Shown here: piece after piece, positions 1 to 7,458 of the stretch
Layout of the letters: the number at the start of each line of letters is the position of its first letter
How positions within the stretch are numbered: position 1 is the first letter of the stretch
Origin: a virus
Length of the DNA stretch: 25,102 nt
Direction: 5' to 3' (one strand)
IMG/VR virus record: IMGVR_UViG_3300046516_000325
Span: 1-25,102 of that record
The notes under the pieces: model-generated
The model's input: the letters and a program-made list of their open reading frames with translations, nothing else
Databases searched by the model: none
Told to the model about the DNA's origin: nothing
Translations under genes and position numbers: made by a program

Positions 1-27
1 GGCGCCAAGACCGCGAAAAAACGCTAG
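1..27 (+). CDS. 3' end of an upstream gene (partial)
   Basis: Frame 1 reads GAKTAKKR and then a TAG stop. A short basic, lysine-rich tail directly before the terminase genes would fit the end of an upstream phage gene, but eight codons cannot prove coding. No function can be given. Confidence 0.25.
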   Translation, partial: GAKTAKKR

Positions 28-44
28 TCGGTTCAATTGCCTAG

Positions 45-84
45 GGTTGCCTCATTCGCGGTTGCTTCAGTCGCGAGGTTGCCT
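45..84 (+). repeat. Tandem 15-bp direct repeats before the small terminase gene
   Basis: Two adjacent 15-mers (45-59 and 60-74) match the pattern GGTTGC[C/T]TCA[T/G]TCGC. A third partial copy, GGTTGCCT, lies at 77-84 and runs up to the ATG at 85. The last copy also contains the gene's ribosome-binding site. Repeats close to the small terminase gene can be packaging recognition sites, as with the cosB R sites bound by lambda Nu1, but that role is only inferred here. Confidence 0.5.
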
Positions 85-633
85 ATGGACGACTTTCTGA
101 CGCAGGAACAGTTCGCGGAGGCCTGGGAAAAGTCGAAGACGGCGGTCCAGAAGGCCCGGCGTGACGGCAGGATACCGCCCGAGCTCGTGAAGAAGCAGGG
201 CAGGCAGGTCCTGATCCATCGCTCGGCCCTCGAGCTGCTCAAGGCGAGCACCGACCCGGCGGCCGCGGCGAAGAACGAGCTGTCCGAACCCGGAGAGGTC
301 CCGCTGGTCTGGAAGGATCCGCACAGCTATCAGCTCGAGCGCGCGAAGCGCGAGAAGTTTGCGGCGCTCTCGGCCGAGCTCGACTACAACAGGGCGATCG
401 GGCGCGTCGTGGAGGTCGACGCGATGAACGAAGCGCAGCGGCGCCTTTTCCGGGACGCTCGGGACAAGCTGCTCAATTTGGCGGATCGGCTGACGCCGAT
501 GATCACGCCGGACATGGATCCGGCCCGACGCCATGCGACGATCAAAAGGGAGCTCGAGAAGGTGCTGAATGAACTCTCCGATGATGCACGCGCCGAGTCT
601 TCCGAAGGGGCTGCCGAACGCCTGGCGGCTTAG
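85..633 (+). CDS. Terminase small subunit (Nu1-like)
   Basis: This is the probable DNA-recognition subunit of the packaging motor, 182 residues long. The N-terminus (LTQEQFAEAWEKSKTAVQKA, about residues 5-24) looks like the winged helix-turn-helix of Nu1-type subunits. A charged helical region at about 80-182 would serve for oligomerisation and for binding the large subunit. ATG 85 is chosen because GAGG at 75-78 lies 6 nt upstream. An in-frame TTG at 37 would add 16 residues made from the tandem repeats and has no comparable site. The 3' end overlaps the large subunit gene by 65 bp, which suggests coupled translation. The call rests on the HTH-like start, size and position; overall similarity to lambda Nu1 is weak by eye. 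Confidence 0.8.
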   Translation: MDDFLTQEQFAEAWEKSKTAVQKARRDGRIPPELVKKQGRQVLIHRSALELLKASTDPAAAAKNELSEPGEVPLVWKDPHSYQLERAKREKFAALSAELDYNRAIGRVVEVDAMNEAQRRLFRDARDKLLNLADRLTPMITPDMDPARRHATIKRELEKVLNELSDDARAESSEGAAERLAA

Positions 634-2638
634 CTGCAAGAATTTCGCCGCGGCGATCCGTCCGGATCCGATCCTGACGGTCGACGAGTGGGCGGACCGG
701 ACCCGGATACTGTCCTCGGACATTTCGAAGGAGCCCGGCCCCTGGCGCACCGATCGCGTGCCCTTCGCGCGCGAGATCATGCAGGTGCTCTCGCCGAGCG
801 ATCCGACGCAGGAGGTGACCTTCGTCGCCGGCACGCAGGTCGCGAAGACCGAGATCGGCAACAATTTCCTCGGCTACATCATCGACTGGGCGCCGGGCCC
901 GGTGATGGTGGTGATGCCGACGTCGAACACCGGCAAGCGCGCCTCGAAGACCAGGCTGTCGCGCATGATCGAGTCGGCGCCGAGCCTGCGCGCCAAGATC
1001 AGCGATCACGCTCGCGACCGCTCGAACACGGCGACGATGAAGGACTTCCCGGGCGGCGTGCTGGTGATCGCCGGCGCGAACAGCGCGGCCGAGCTGAAGT
1101 CGATGCCGGTGCGGTATTTGTTCGAAGACGAGATCGACGAGTATCCGGACGACGTCGACGACCAGGGCCCGGCCGACGAGCTCGCGGAGAAGCGCACCGA
1201 CACCTACTCGTACCGGCGCAAGATCTATCGCGCCTCGACGCCGAAGGCCGACCGGCAGAGCTCGAAGAGCTGGAAGCACTGGCTGCGCTCTGACCAGCGC
1301 CGCTATCACGTCCCGTGCCCGCACTGCGCGCACGAGCAGGTGCTGCGGTGGGAGCAGTTCAGATGGACCACGCGCAAAGTGTGGGAGACGATCGGCAAGG
1401 ACGACGGCGAGATCACCGAGGTCGATCCAGGCACCGAGGGCGCGATCGTGCGCGACACGGGCGAGCTGCTCGATGTCTGGTACGAGTGTGAGGCCTGCGC
1501 CGCGCGCATCGAGGAGCACCACAAGAACGAAATGCTCCCCCGCGGCCGCTGGATCAAGGGCAACCCGAGCTCGAGCCGCGCCGGCTTTCACCTGCCGTCG
1601 TTCTACTCGCCGCTTGGCTGGTTCTCCTGGTGGAGCGCGGTCGAGAAGCGCCTCGAGGCCGAGAAGGACCCAACGGGATATTCGCTCAAAGCGTGGACGA
1701 ACACCGTCGCCGGCGAGCCCTACTCCGACAAGGGCGAGCAGCCCTCCGAGCTCGACCTCAAGGGCCGCGCCGAGGACTATCGCCGCGCCACGGTGCCGAT
1801 GGGCGGGCTGCTGGTCACGGCATCGGTCGACGTGCAAGCCGACCGGCTCGAGGTCAAGGTCAAGGCCTGGGGGCGCGGCGAGGAGTCGTGGCTCGTCGAT
1901 CACCAGGTGATCCACGGCGACACCGAGACCACGCAGCCGTGGGTCGAGCTCGACGAGTATCTGCAGAAGCAGTTCCCGCACGAGTGCGGGGCGACGCTGC
2001 GGATCAGCGCGACCGCCGTCGATGCCGGCTATCGCACCCAAACCGTCTATGCCTTCTGCCGGCCGCGCACGCACCGGCATGTGTTCCCGGTGCGTGGCCA
2101 GTCGCAGCCAGGAAAGACGGTCCTCGGCCGGCCGAGCGACCAGGACATCGACCACAACGGCCAGAAGATCCACGGCGGCATCAAGCTGTGGCCGATCGGC
2201 GCCGACACGGCGAAGTCGAAGATCTACGCCCGCCTCAAGATCGTCGAGGCGGGCCCGGGCTGCATGCACTTCCCGCTCGGGCTGCCCGACGAGTATTTCA
2301 AGCAGCTGACGGCCGAGCGCCTGGTGACGAAATATGTGCGCGGCTACCAGAAGCGCGTCTGGGAAAAGGAAGCGGGCGAGCGGAATGAAGCGCTCGACCT
2401 CGAGGTGTACGCCTACGCGGCGGCGATCTACTACGGCATCACGCGCGCGCCGTGGGACAAGATGGAAGCGACCCTGCGCAGCACTGGGCAGGATTTGTTC
2501 GTGAAAGCGCAGTCCGGAGCGGATACCTCGCAAGTCCAGTCGCCGGCGAGCGCGGGCGTGCAGACATCTGCACCGCCCGCGCGCCAGTCCGCGCCTGGGC
2601 GGTCGAGAACGAGTTTCGCGCAACGCTGGAAGAACTGA
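569..2638 (+). CDS. Terminase large subunit (lambda gpA family)
   Basis: This is the ATP-driven DNA translocase and nuclease that fills the prohead; at 689 residues it is near lambda gpA (641). A Walker A-like loop VAGTQVAKTE is at 86-95. The Walker B strand with acidic residues is YLFEDEIDEYP at 183-193, and an STP coupling motif is at 223-225. Two Cys pairs, CPHC (250-253) and CEAC (307-310), form the zinc-finger-like insertion typical of the GpA family. The nuclease half begins near 415 with acidic beta-strand residues in SVDVQ and again in TAVDAGYRT (about 485), fitting an RNase H-like fold. AAGG at 559-562 supports ATG 569. The last 50 residues are low-complexity (Pro/Ser/Ala/Gln). Lambda gpA-type enzymes usually cut at cos ends. 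Confidence 0.95.
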   Translation: MNSPMMHAPSLPKGLPNAWRLSCKNFAAAIRPDPILTVDEWADRTRILSSDISKEPGPWRTDRVPFAREIMQVLSPSDPTQEVTFVAGTQVAKTEIGNNFLGYIIDWAPGPVMVVMPTSNTGKRASKTRLSRMIESAPSLRAKISDHARDRSNTATMKDFPGGVLVIAGANSAAELKSMPVRYLFEDEIDEYPDDVDDQGPADELAEKRTDTYSYRRKIYRASTPKADRQSSKSWKHWLRSDQRRYHVPCPHCAHEQVLRWEQFRWTTRKVWETIGKDDGEITEVDPGTEGAIVRDTGELLDVWYECEACAARIEEHHKNEMLPRGRWIKGNPSSSRAGFHLPSFYSPLGWFSWWSAVEKRLEAEKDPTGYSLKAWTNTVAGEPYSDKGEQPSELDLKGRAEDYRRATVPMGGLLVTASVDVQADRLEVKVKAWGRGEESWLVDHQVIHGDTETTQPWVELDEYLQKQFPHECGATLRISATAVDAGYRTQTVYAFCRPRTHRHVFPVRGQSQPGKTVLGRPSDQDIDHNGQKIHGGIKLWPIGADTAKSKIYARLKIVEAGPGCMHFPLGLPDEYFKQLTAERLVTKYVRGYQKRVWEKEAGERNEALDLEVYAYAAAIYYGITRAPWDKMEATLRSTGQDLFVKAQSGADTSQVQSPASAGVQTSAPPARQSAPGRSRTSFAQRWKN

Positions 2639-2839
2639 GTGGGAGCATCCGGCAGCAACGAGTTTCGCAATGGCCGCAGGAAGCGGAAGACCGGCGTGCT
2701 GTTCCTGGGGTTGTGCGCTACCTGCCCGGCGTCCGTGTATTGGCCCGCAAAGCTGCTCCCGCAGCGGAACGGCATGAATCTCGTCGTGTGCGATCACTGC
2801 CACGGCTGCGCCGCAGGACAACAGAGGAAAGCTGCATGA
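2639..2839 (+). CDS. Small Cys-rich protein, possible zinc ribbon
   Basis: A 66-residue product of unknown function. It begins with GTG directly after the terminase stop, with GGAAGA at 2628-2633 as ribosome-binding site. It ends in an ATGA overlap with the next gene. The N-terminus is basic (RNGRRKRK, 10-17). Cysteines lie as C26xxC29 and C51xxC54xxC57, the spacing of a small zinc ribbon. It sits where lambda has gpW, but shows no gpW-like sequence; a gpW-like domain is found instead at 8730-9290. The tight fit between neighbours and good start signal support a real gene, but nothing in the sequence gives a role. Confidence 0.5.
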   Translation: MGASGSNEFRNGRRKRKTGVLFLGLCATCPASVYWPAKLLPQRNGMNLVVCDHCHGCAAGQQRKAA

Positions 2840-3603
2840 GAAGTCGGTTTGCGATCGCGATCCTCGTCCTGCTTTGCGCCGATGCGCGAGCTCAATACGT
2901 CGTAGACGCCCCGGCGGCCTCCCTGCGCGCCCCGTTCTCCGAGACGCAGGGCGCGACCATCGCGGTGAAGGTCCAGCTCGAGGCGCTCAACGCCGGCGGA
3001 GCCCCCACGCTGGTCGGCGCGGCGGTCCCTGTTTCGATCGACCTCGGGGCGGATTCGGCTGTTCTGGTCGATCTTCCCGGCAACAAGACCACGGTCGTAA
3101 ACGTCTCGTCGGTCAGGGCGACGATTACGGTCACGGGAATAGTCGGCTGGCAGCAGATCTCGGCGATTACCTGGCGGTTCCAGCTCGCGGCGCCGGTCGC
3201 GCTGCCGGCGGGGAAGAAGCTCGGCTGCCGCTATGACATGCCCGGGCAGGGCTGGAATTTCGATCTCAAGACGCTCTCGGTCTCCTGGGATCCGGCGGGG
3301 CAGGGACGGTTCAGGTGCGCCCAGCCGGGAGTCTTGGCGGCGACGATTCCGGCGTTGGTCGCCCCTGTTGCGCCGCCTCCAGCTCCTGCGCCAGTCCCGG
3401 CGCCCCTGCTGACATGGACGACGATCGCGCAGCAGCATCAGGCTTTCACGCTCGCAGCCGCGGCGGCCGTGCGCTATGGAGAAGTCGCGACGAACCGATT
3501 CGTTCAGCAGACGCTCGCGGCCGGCAGCTATACCTGCGATAACGCGCAGTTCACCGACCCGGCCGTGGGCGTCGACGCCAAGGTCTGTCAGACGCAGAAG
3601 TAG
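2836..3603 (+). CDS. Exported protein with Sec signal peptide, unknown function
   Basis: A 255-residue protein. ATG 2836 follows a strong GAGGAA (2824-2829) with 6-nt spacing and overlaps the previous stop. The N-terminus is a textbook signal peptide: basic MRSR, a hydrophobic core (FAIAILVLLC), and an ARA site predicted to be cut before Gln20. Residue 14 is Cys but lacks the small residue needed before a lipobox Cys, so a lipoprotein is less likely. The mature part looks beta-rich to about residue 170. It is followed by a Pro/Ala linker (PPPAPAPVPAP) and a C-terminal region with two Cys. Cleaved signal peptides are uncommon in virion gene blocks. A role at the cell envelope, such as surface change or superinfection exclusion, is possible but is not shown by the sequence. 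Confidence 0.75.
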   Translation: MRSRFAIAILVLLCADARAQYVVDAPAASLRAPFSETQGATIAVKVQLEALNAGGAPTLVGAAVPVSIDLGADSAVLVDLPGNKTTVVNVSSVRATITVTGIVGWQQISAITWRFQLAAPVALPAGKKLGCRYDMPGQGWNFDLKTLSVSWDPAGQGRFRCAQPGVLAATIPALVAPVAPPPAPAPVPAPLLTWTTIAQQHQAFTLAAAAAVRYGEVATNRFVQQTLAAGSYTCDNAQFTDPAVGVDAKVCQTQK

Positions 3604-3609
3604 CAGGCC

Positions 3610-4320
3610 GTGTCCTACACGGTGCAAAGGACGTCGAGGCGGGGGTCGGTAGCCTCGGCCGCATTCTACGATACGCTCTTCCCGCTAACCGAGAATCCGA
3701 TAGGAGGGACTGACTGGTTTCGCGGCTTGTCGGACGGCGGCAGTTGGACTGATCCTCAGACCGGATTGGCGTCGGACGGGACCACGCAAATCGCATTTGG
3801 CAAACAAGCCACCGGCACAACCCCGCCGTTCGACGATTCGGTCGCGTGCTTGCGCATGCTGTTCCCCCAGAACCAGTATGCGCAGGGAGTGATCTTCAAC
3901 GCTGCAGCCGATCAGATCGAAGTCGAGCTGACGGTTAATTCGACCATCGTCAACGGCAGCATCCAACTCTACGAGGCGGACTTCATCTTCTCGGGCACCA
4001 ACACTTGTGACCTGAAGTTGGTTCGCTGGAATGGAGGGTTGAATTCTTTTACCCCGCTCAACGGAAACACCCCGGTCGTGTCAGGGCTGAACATCAGCAC
4101 CGGCACTACGCACCGCTTGTCACGAATCGGTAACACTCTTGTCGGCACCAGGAACGGCGCGACGATCTACACCTACGATCTTTCGGCGAACTTCGTCGCA
4201 GACGGATCGAACATCTTGACCGGTGGTACTCCGGGCATGGGGTTCTGGGATCGCAGCCTTTCTAACGGTGCGAACCGTAACACGATGGGCTGGTCGAGGT
4301 TCTCGGCAGGTGCGCTGTGA
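3610..4320 (+). CDS. Beta-rich hypothetical protein, possible virion or fibre component
   Basis: 236 residues, starting with GTG after only a weak AGCAGG-like site, 6 bp downstream of the previous stop. The sequence is Gly/Asn/Thr-rich with alternating strand-like segments, for example IEVELTVNSTIVNGSIQLYE and RLSRIGNTLVGTRNGATIYT. These resemble a concanavalin/LamG-type beta sandwich in which a difference between curves is filled by aromatic residues. There is no signal peptide or membrane segment. Base composition is visibly less GC-rich than in the terminase or portal genes. It overlaps the next gene by GTGA. I do not recognise the family; a surface or adhesin-like virion protein is an inference from composition and context. 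Confidence 0.7.
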   Translation: MSYTVQRTSRRGSVASAAFYDTLFPLTENPIGGTDWFRGLSDGGSWTDPQTGLASDGTTQIAFGKQATGTTPPFDDSVACLRMLFPQNQYAQGVIFNAAADQIEVELTVNSTIVNGSIQLYEADFIFSGTNTCDLKLVRWNGGLNSFTPLNGNTPVVSGLNISTGTTHRLSRIGNTLVGTRNGATIYTYDLSANFVADGSNILTGGTPGMGFWDRSLSNGANRNTMGWSRFSAGAL

Positions 4321-5045
4321 CGATTAGCGTCCTGCAGGAAACACCCGCCGAGTCTCACGGATCGTTGCACAGCACGCAAGTGGTGACGCAGGCCGGGAAC
4401 ACTGCTGGGAGCAGCTTCCATCTCGGCCTGACGTTCGATACGAGCAACGGGACGACCACTGCGACGATCACCTCCGTTCCGTCCATGACTTGGACGCGGA
4501 AGGGCACCCAGACTGATGCGACCGACACCGAGCGCACTACGCACTATGTTGCCGATGGCGCGGCTTCAGGTTCGATTACCGTCACTGCGACCTTTGACGT
4601 TCAGACCGGACACTCGGCGATCCTCCTCAAAGAAATTGGAGGGACGAGCGGATACGATGCCGCTGCTGACGCGAACGCTTCGAACCAGCAGGCTACGCCT
4701 GGAGTCGGAGCCGACGGAGTAACCACCACAAACACTGCTGCTCTTAGCGCGCAACCTGCTCTTATCTCGGCGTTTTGCATGGACAGCGCAGGCGGCGGCA
4801 CTCCTGCTGCCGGGACTGGATTCACGAGCGATGGCACAGCCTGGAGTGGTTTCACCGGCACCGCGCTGATGCGCTCGGAGAGCAAGCGCGTGACCTCGAC
4901 TACGGCGCTGGCAGCGACATTCACGGCGGCAGCAAACGATAACAATCAATCCTTCGCCGCAGTTTTCACAGAAACAGGCGGGGGCGCGGGCCCGGCGCAG
5001 CGAGCTCCGATCGGCAAGCGATATATGGGATGGACGAACCCGTGA
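4317..5045 (+). CDS. Beta-rich hypothetical protein, Thr/Ala-rich
   Basis: 242 residues, starting with GTG inside the preceding stop (GTGA overlap), so translation is probably coupled. The protein is Thr/Ala/Ser/Gly-rich with repeated strand-like stretches (TTTATITSVPSMTWTRKGTQ, SGSITVTATFDVQTGHSAIL). It ends in a basic tail APIGKRYMGWTNP. The middle segment with TPAAGTGFTSDGTAWSG resembles galactose-binding or jelly-roll-like phage surface proteins, but no family can be named. It shares the lower GC of its upstream neighbour. Its 3' end overlaps the following small gene. A role in the virion surface or tail is inferred only from its setting and composition. Confidence 0.7.
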   Translation: MTISVLQETPAESHGSLHSTQVVTQAGNTAGSSFHLGLTFDTSNGTTTATITSVPSMTWTRKGTQTDATDTERTTHYVADGAASGSITVTATFDVQTGHSAILLKEIGGTSGYDAAADANASNQQATPGVGADGVTTTNTAALSAQPALISAFCMDSAGGGTPAAGTGFTSDGTAWSGFTGTALMRSESKRVTSTTALAATFTAAANDNNQSFAAVFTETGGGAGPAQRAPIGKRYMGWTNP

Positions 5046-5338
5046 CGCAGCTCATTCAGCAGTACATGCGCAGGCAGGGCGAGCAGACGCATGTCACGGA
5101 GGCCTACGTTTCCTCGCCGCCGGCGCTGACGATCACCGACGAGCGCGGTGATCTGTGGTGCATCGGTTTCAACAACGCGCCGCACGGGCGCGTGCCCGGC
5201 GGCGAGTTCGCTTACAACGTGCTGAAGAATGGCGAAGAGACCGGCGAGTTCGCGAGCCGCATCGAGCGCCGCGGCGGCAGGGTCCGGATCTTCACCACAG
5301 AAGGCTGGAAGCGCTGGACAGGCGTCTCGTTCGTATGA
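5030..5338 (+). CDS. Conserved-looking small hypothetical protein
   Basis: 102 residues, overlapping the end of the previous gene. ATG 5030 is used here; an in-frame GTG at 5042 (GTGA with the previous stop at 5043-5045) is an equally good start and would remove four residues. The C-terminal half, WCIGFNNAPHGRVPGGEF followed by NGEETGEFASRIER and IFTTEGWKRWTG, looks like a compact alpha/beta domain. There is no membrane segment or Cys motif. It ends in an ATGA overlap with the 33-residue gene downstream. Function unknown. Confidence 0.65.
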   Translation: MDEPVTQLIQQYMRRQGEQTHVTEAYVSSPPALTITDERGDLWCIGFNNAPHGRVPGGEFAYNVLKNGEETGEFASRIERRGGRVRIFTTEGWKRWTGVSFV

Positions 5339-5436
5339 GCCCGGCGACGCTCGAGCTGCACGAAGCGCTGATCCGCCTGGTGAAGGGCGCGATCACCGCT
5401 TGGGAACGATGGCTGGAAAAGCAGAAGCAGAGGTAA
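5335..5436 (+). CDS. 33-residue helical miniprotein
   Basis: ATG 5335 overlaps the stop of the previous gene (ATGA) and the reading frame ends at TAA 5434-5436. The product begins MSPATLELHEALIRLVKGAI and ends WLEKQKQR. It is predicted to be one amphipathic helix with a basic tail. The ATGA coupling is the main evidence that it is translated. Function unknown; chance is possible at this size. Confidence 0.45.
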   Translation: MSPATLELHEALIRLVKGAITAWERWLEKQKQR

Positions 5437-5478
5437 AAGCCGCAGTACCTTCAACTCAGGATTCGCCAAGCTCGCGCC

Positions 5479-5507
5479 GGGCCACGCTGCTTCATGCAGC
5501 CGCGCCC
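5479..5507 (+). other. Imperfect intergenic hairpin
   Basis: GCTGC (5486-5490) and GCAGC (5496-5500) form a stem around the loop TTCAT. An outer GGGC/GCCC pair (5479-5482, 5504-5507) is separated by a 3x3 internal loop. No T-run follows, so it is not a standard terminator. It lies in the 106-bp gap between the miniprotein and the gene at 5543, where nothing else stands out. Confidence 0.3.
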
Positions 5508-5542
5508 TGCAGATGCCTCCTTGGTACTCAAAGGAGCATCTC

Positions 5543-6031
5543 ATGTCCAGACAATACTCGGTATCGGCAGCAGGCGTCACCCCGACCGCTGCGGCTTGCA
5601 CGCTCGCGTTCGTCAATCCCGGCGCATCGCGCTCGCTGCAGTTCCTGCGCGCATGGGCCGGCCAGTCGGTCAACGCGACCAGCGCGCAGCAGCGCATCCA
5701 GCTGAACACGCAGGTCACGGCGTTCCCGACGCTGACCGCGGCAACGCCGGTTCCGCACACCTTGAGCGATCCGGCATCAGTCATCACGGGCGGCACGGCG
5801 GGCGCCGCCGGCACCGCGGGCACCAACGCCTCCGCCGAGGGCGCGGGCGCGAAGACGGTCATCTATCCGGACGCATTCAACGTCCTGAACGGCTGGCTGT
5901 GGATCCCCACGCCCAAGGATGTGATCGTGCTCAACGCCAGCGCGGCCTCCGGCTTCGGCATGCACGTTCCGGTGGCGGTGTCGCCAGCGGGCGCCTGGTC
6001 GTGGGGCGTGACCTACGAAGAGCTCGGGTAA
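5543..6031 (+). CDS. Hypothetical Ala/Gly/Thr-rich protein, probable virion component
   Basis: 162 residues. The start is fixed by AAGGAG at 5531-5536, 6 nt before ATG 5543. The N-terminal half is small-residue rich (AAGVTPTAAACTLAF). A flexible Gly/Ala/Thr stretch at about 75-103 (GGTAGAAGTAGTNASAEGAG) links to a C-terminal beta-rich part (NVLNGWLWIPTPKDVIVLN, ending WSWGVTYEELG). A linker between compact parts and the absence of catalytic motifs fit a structural protein, possibly a decoration or adaptor protein. No family is recognised. It is the first gene after a 106-bp gap and may be the first of a small group translated independently of the overlapping set upstream. Confidence 0.7.
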   Translation: MSRQYSVSAAGVTPTAAACTLAFVNPGASRSLQFLRAWAGQSVNATSAQQRIQLNTQVTAFPTLTAATPVPHTLSDPASVITGGTAGAAGTAGTNASAEGAGAKTVIYPDAFNVLNGWLWIPTPKDVIVLNASAASGFGMHVPVAVSPAGAWSWGVTYEELG

Positions 6032-6085
6032 GCGATAGCGCATTCCGCGCCGGTCGTGTTTCCCCGGGGAATCGAGGAGGGAAAC

Positions 6086-6277
6086 ATGATCGGTGGACGG
6101 ATGTGCGAGAACTGCGCGGCATATTCGGCGCTCACCAATGAGTGCCGCAGAAATGCACCGAAGGCGATGCCGATTCAAAGCGCCGAAGGGCCTTCGGTGA
6201 TTGGTGTCTTTCCGGCGACCAGCAAGACCAGCTGGTGCGCGGAATGGCTTGCTGACCAGACGCCTGCGCTTCAATGA
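6086..6277 (+). CDS. Small Cys-rich protein (CxxC type)
   Basis: 63 residues. ATG 6086 follows a strong GAGGAGGGAA about 3-10 nt upstream. The sequence has C7xxC10, C20 in ECRRNAP and C51 in WCAEW. This four-Cys layout is seen in many short phage proteins of unknown function and could bind zinc or an iron-sulphur group. No DNA-binding helix or membrane segment is visible. It lies between two presumed virion genes and reads in the same direction. The metal site is inferred from spacing only. Confidence 0.65.
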   Translation: MIGGRMCENCAAYSALTNECRRNAPKAMPIQSAEGPSVIGVFPATSKTSWCAEWLADQTPALQ

Positions 6278-6301
6278 CCTCGATGAGGAAATGATCCGAT
6301 C

Positions 6302-7453
6302 ATGGACGGCGTTCTTTTCCACACGAAGGGCCTGAAGCACGTCCCATCCGGGCAGCTGGAGAGATGGTACGGGGCGGAGGCGATGGCGCGCGTGAGCGGT
6401 TCGATGCGCGCCTTCCCTTTCCCGGCGCCGCTGCTCGACTGCCCAGGCCGCGTGTATGCGATGCCCGGCGGCGACTTCGTCGGGAGACTGAGAGCGGGCT
6501 CGGAAATGTCCGCGCTGGATCGCGCGGCCGACGCATTGCGGCGCTATCGGCGCGCGGCCAAGGCGCGAGGCCTGCAGCACGGCAGACTCAACGCCTTCGC
6601 TTCCCTCGATGCCCTGATCGCTGCGGCGACGGGCGGCAAGGCGCAGTATCTGAATTTTTCGCAGACCGGTGTTGCTGCCTCTGCAATAGGCGGCAGCATG
6701 GAAATGTGGACCCGCGGCCCGCAACCTGCCGCGGGCGCTGCGGGAGCAGCCGCGCCCGGTGGCACCGCAACCACCAATTCGACCACGGGCAACTGGGGAT
6801 GGTCGAATCCGACTAATGCGAATACCGGTCACTATCTCGCGATCGAAGTTACTGCGAGCGTCATCAACAACTCGCTCGCGATCGTCGACCAGCTTCTGCG
6901 GGTCGCGAAGACGATGAACTCGACGGCGACCGAGGCGGTCACGGGGACGTTCACCCGATATCAGTCCGGAACCGCGACCAACGCGGATTACATCGGCGGC
7001 AATTTCTGCTATCCCGCCGATCCGACCACGGTGCTGCCGGCGACGGCGCACAACTGGACGGTGTGCCAATACACCGATCAGGCGGGTAACACCGCGAACA
7101 GCTTTCCGTCTGCAGCCGGCATCAGCGCATGCCCGGTCGGCCAGATCGATCTCGCTGTCGGGCAGAACTCATGGTTCATGCCTCTCGCATCGGGCGACGT
7201 CGGTGTGAAGGCGCTCACCCAGATGCAGTGCTCGGCGCTGGTCGCGACCGGCACGATCGACTTCGTGGTCTCGCATCTGATCGGCCTGGTGGGATGTCCG
7301 ATAGCGAATCAGGTGTGCGTGGGCGACGCGCTCTATACGGCGCTGCAGCTCACGAGCGTCTTCGATAACGCCTGCATAACGGCGCTGGAAATGCCGAAGC
7401 CGGCGACGACCGCGACCTCATATGCGGGCCGCGTAACCCTCGTCTCGGAGTGA
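6302..7453 (+). CDS. Large hypothetical protein, probable virion component
   Basis: 383 residues with no recognisable family. ATG 6302 has GAGGAA at 6285-6290, a long 11-nt spacing. Residues 1-115 are helical and charged (LDRAADALRRYRRAAKARGL). The rest is beta-rich and Asn/Thr/Ala-rich, with a Gly/Ala linker at about 140-152 (PAAGAAGAAAPGG). At least seven Cys lie in the C-terminal half, including CYPAD, WTVCQYT, ISACPVG and VGCPIANQVC, enough for several disulphides outside the cell. The layout, a helical base with a beta-rich Cys-containing body, would fit a surface-exposed structural protein such as a fibre or decoration, but that is inference. The gene is followed by the repeat-protein gene after only 5 bp. 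Confidence 0.7.
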   Translation: MDGVLFHTKGLKHVPSGQLERWYGAEAMARVSGSMRAFPFPAPLLDCPGRVYAMPGGDFVGRLRAGSEMSALDRAADALRRYRRAAKARGLQHGRLNAFASLDALIAAATGGKAQYLNFSQTGVAASAIGGSMEMWTRGPQPAAGAAGAAAPGGTATTNSTTGNWGWSNPTNANTGHYLAIEVTASVINNSLAIVDQLLRVAKTMNSTATEAVTGTFTRYQSGTATNADYIGGNFCYPADPTTVLPATAHNWTVCQYTDQAGNTANSFPSAAGISACPVGQIDLAVGQNSWFMPLASGDVGVKALTQMQCSALVATGTIDFVVSHLIGLVGCPIANQVCVGDALYTALQLTSVFDNACITALEMPKPATTATSYAGRVTLVSE

Positions 7454-7458
7454 TCTGA

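Noticed and set aside
37-84. TTG start extending the small terminase by 16 residues
   Set aside because: The added residues come from the tandem repeats and no ribosome site precedes TTG, whereas ATG 85 has GAGG at the right distance.
1-84. cos site
   Set aside because: The terminase type suggests cos packaging, but no nicking site with known symmetry can be identified in these bases.
2452-2835. Upstream in-frame extension of the exported protein
   Set aside because: It overlaps the terminase end and the Cys-rich gene, and would bury an excellent signal peptide and ribosome site at 2836.
2836-2895. Lipoprotein signal in the exported protein
   Set aside because: Cys14 is preceded by Leu-Leu, not by the small residue a lipobox needs; ARA-Gln is a better ordinary cleavage site.
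5479-5507. Terminator after the 33-residue gene
   Set aside because: The stem is interrupted by an internal loop and no T-run follows.
6291-6335. ATG 6291 close to a GAGGAA site
   Set aside because: Its frame stops after 14 codons; ATG 6302 opens the 383-residue gene.
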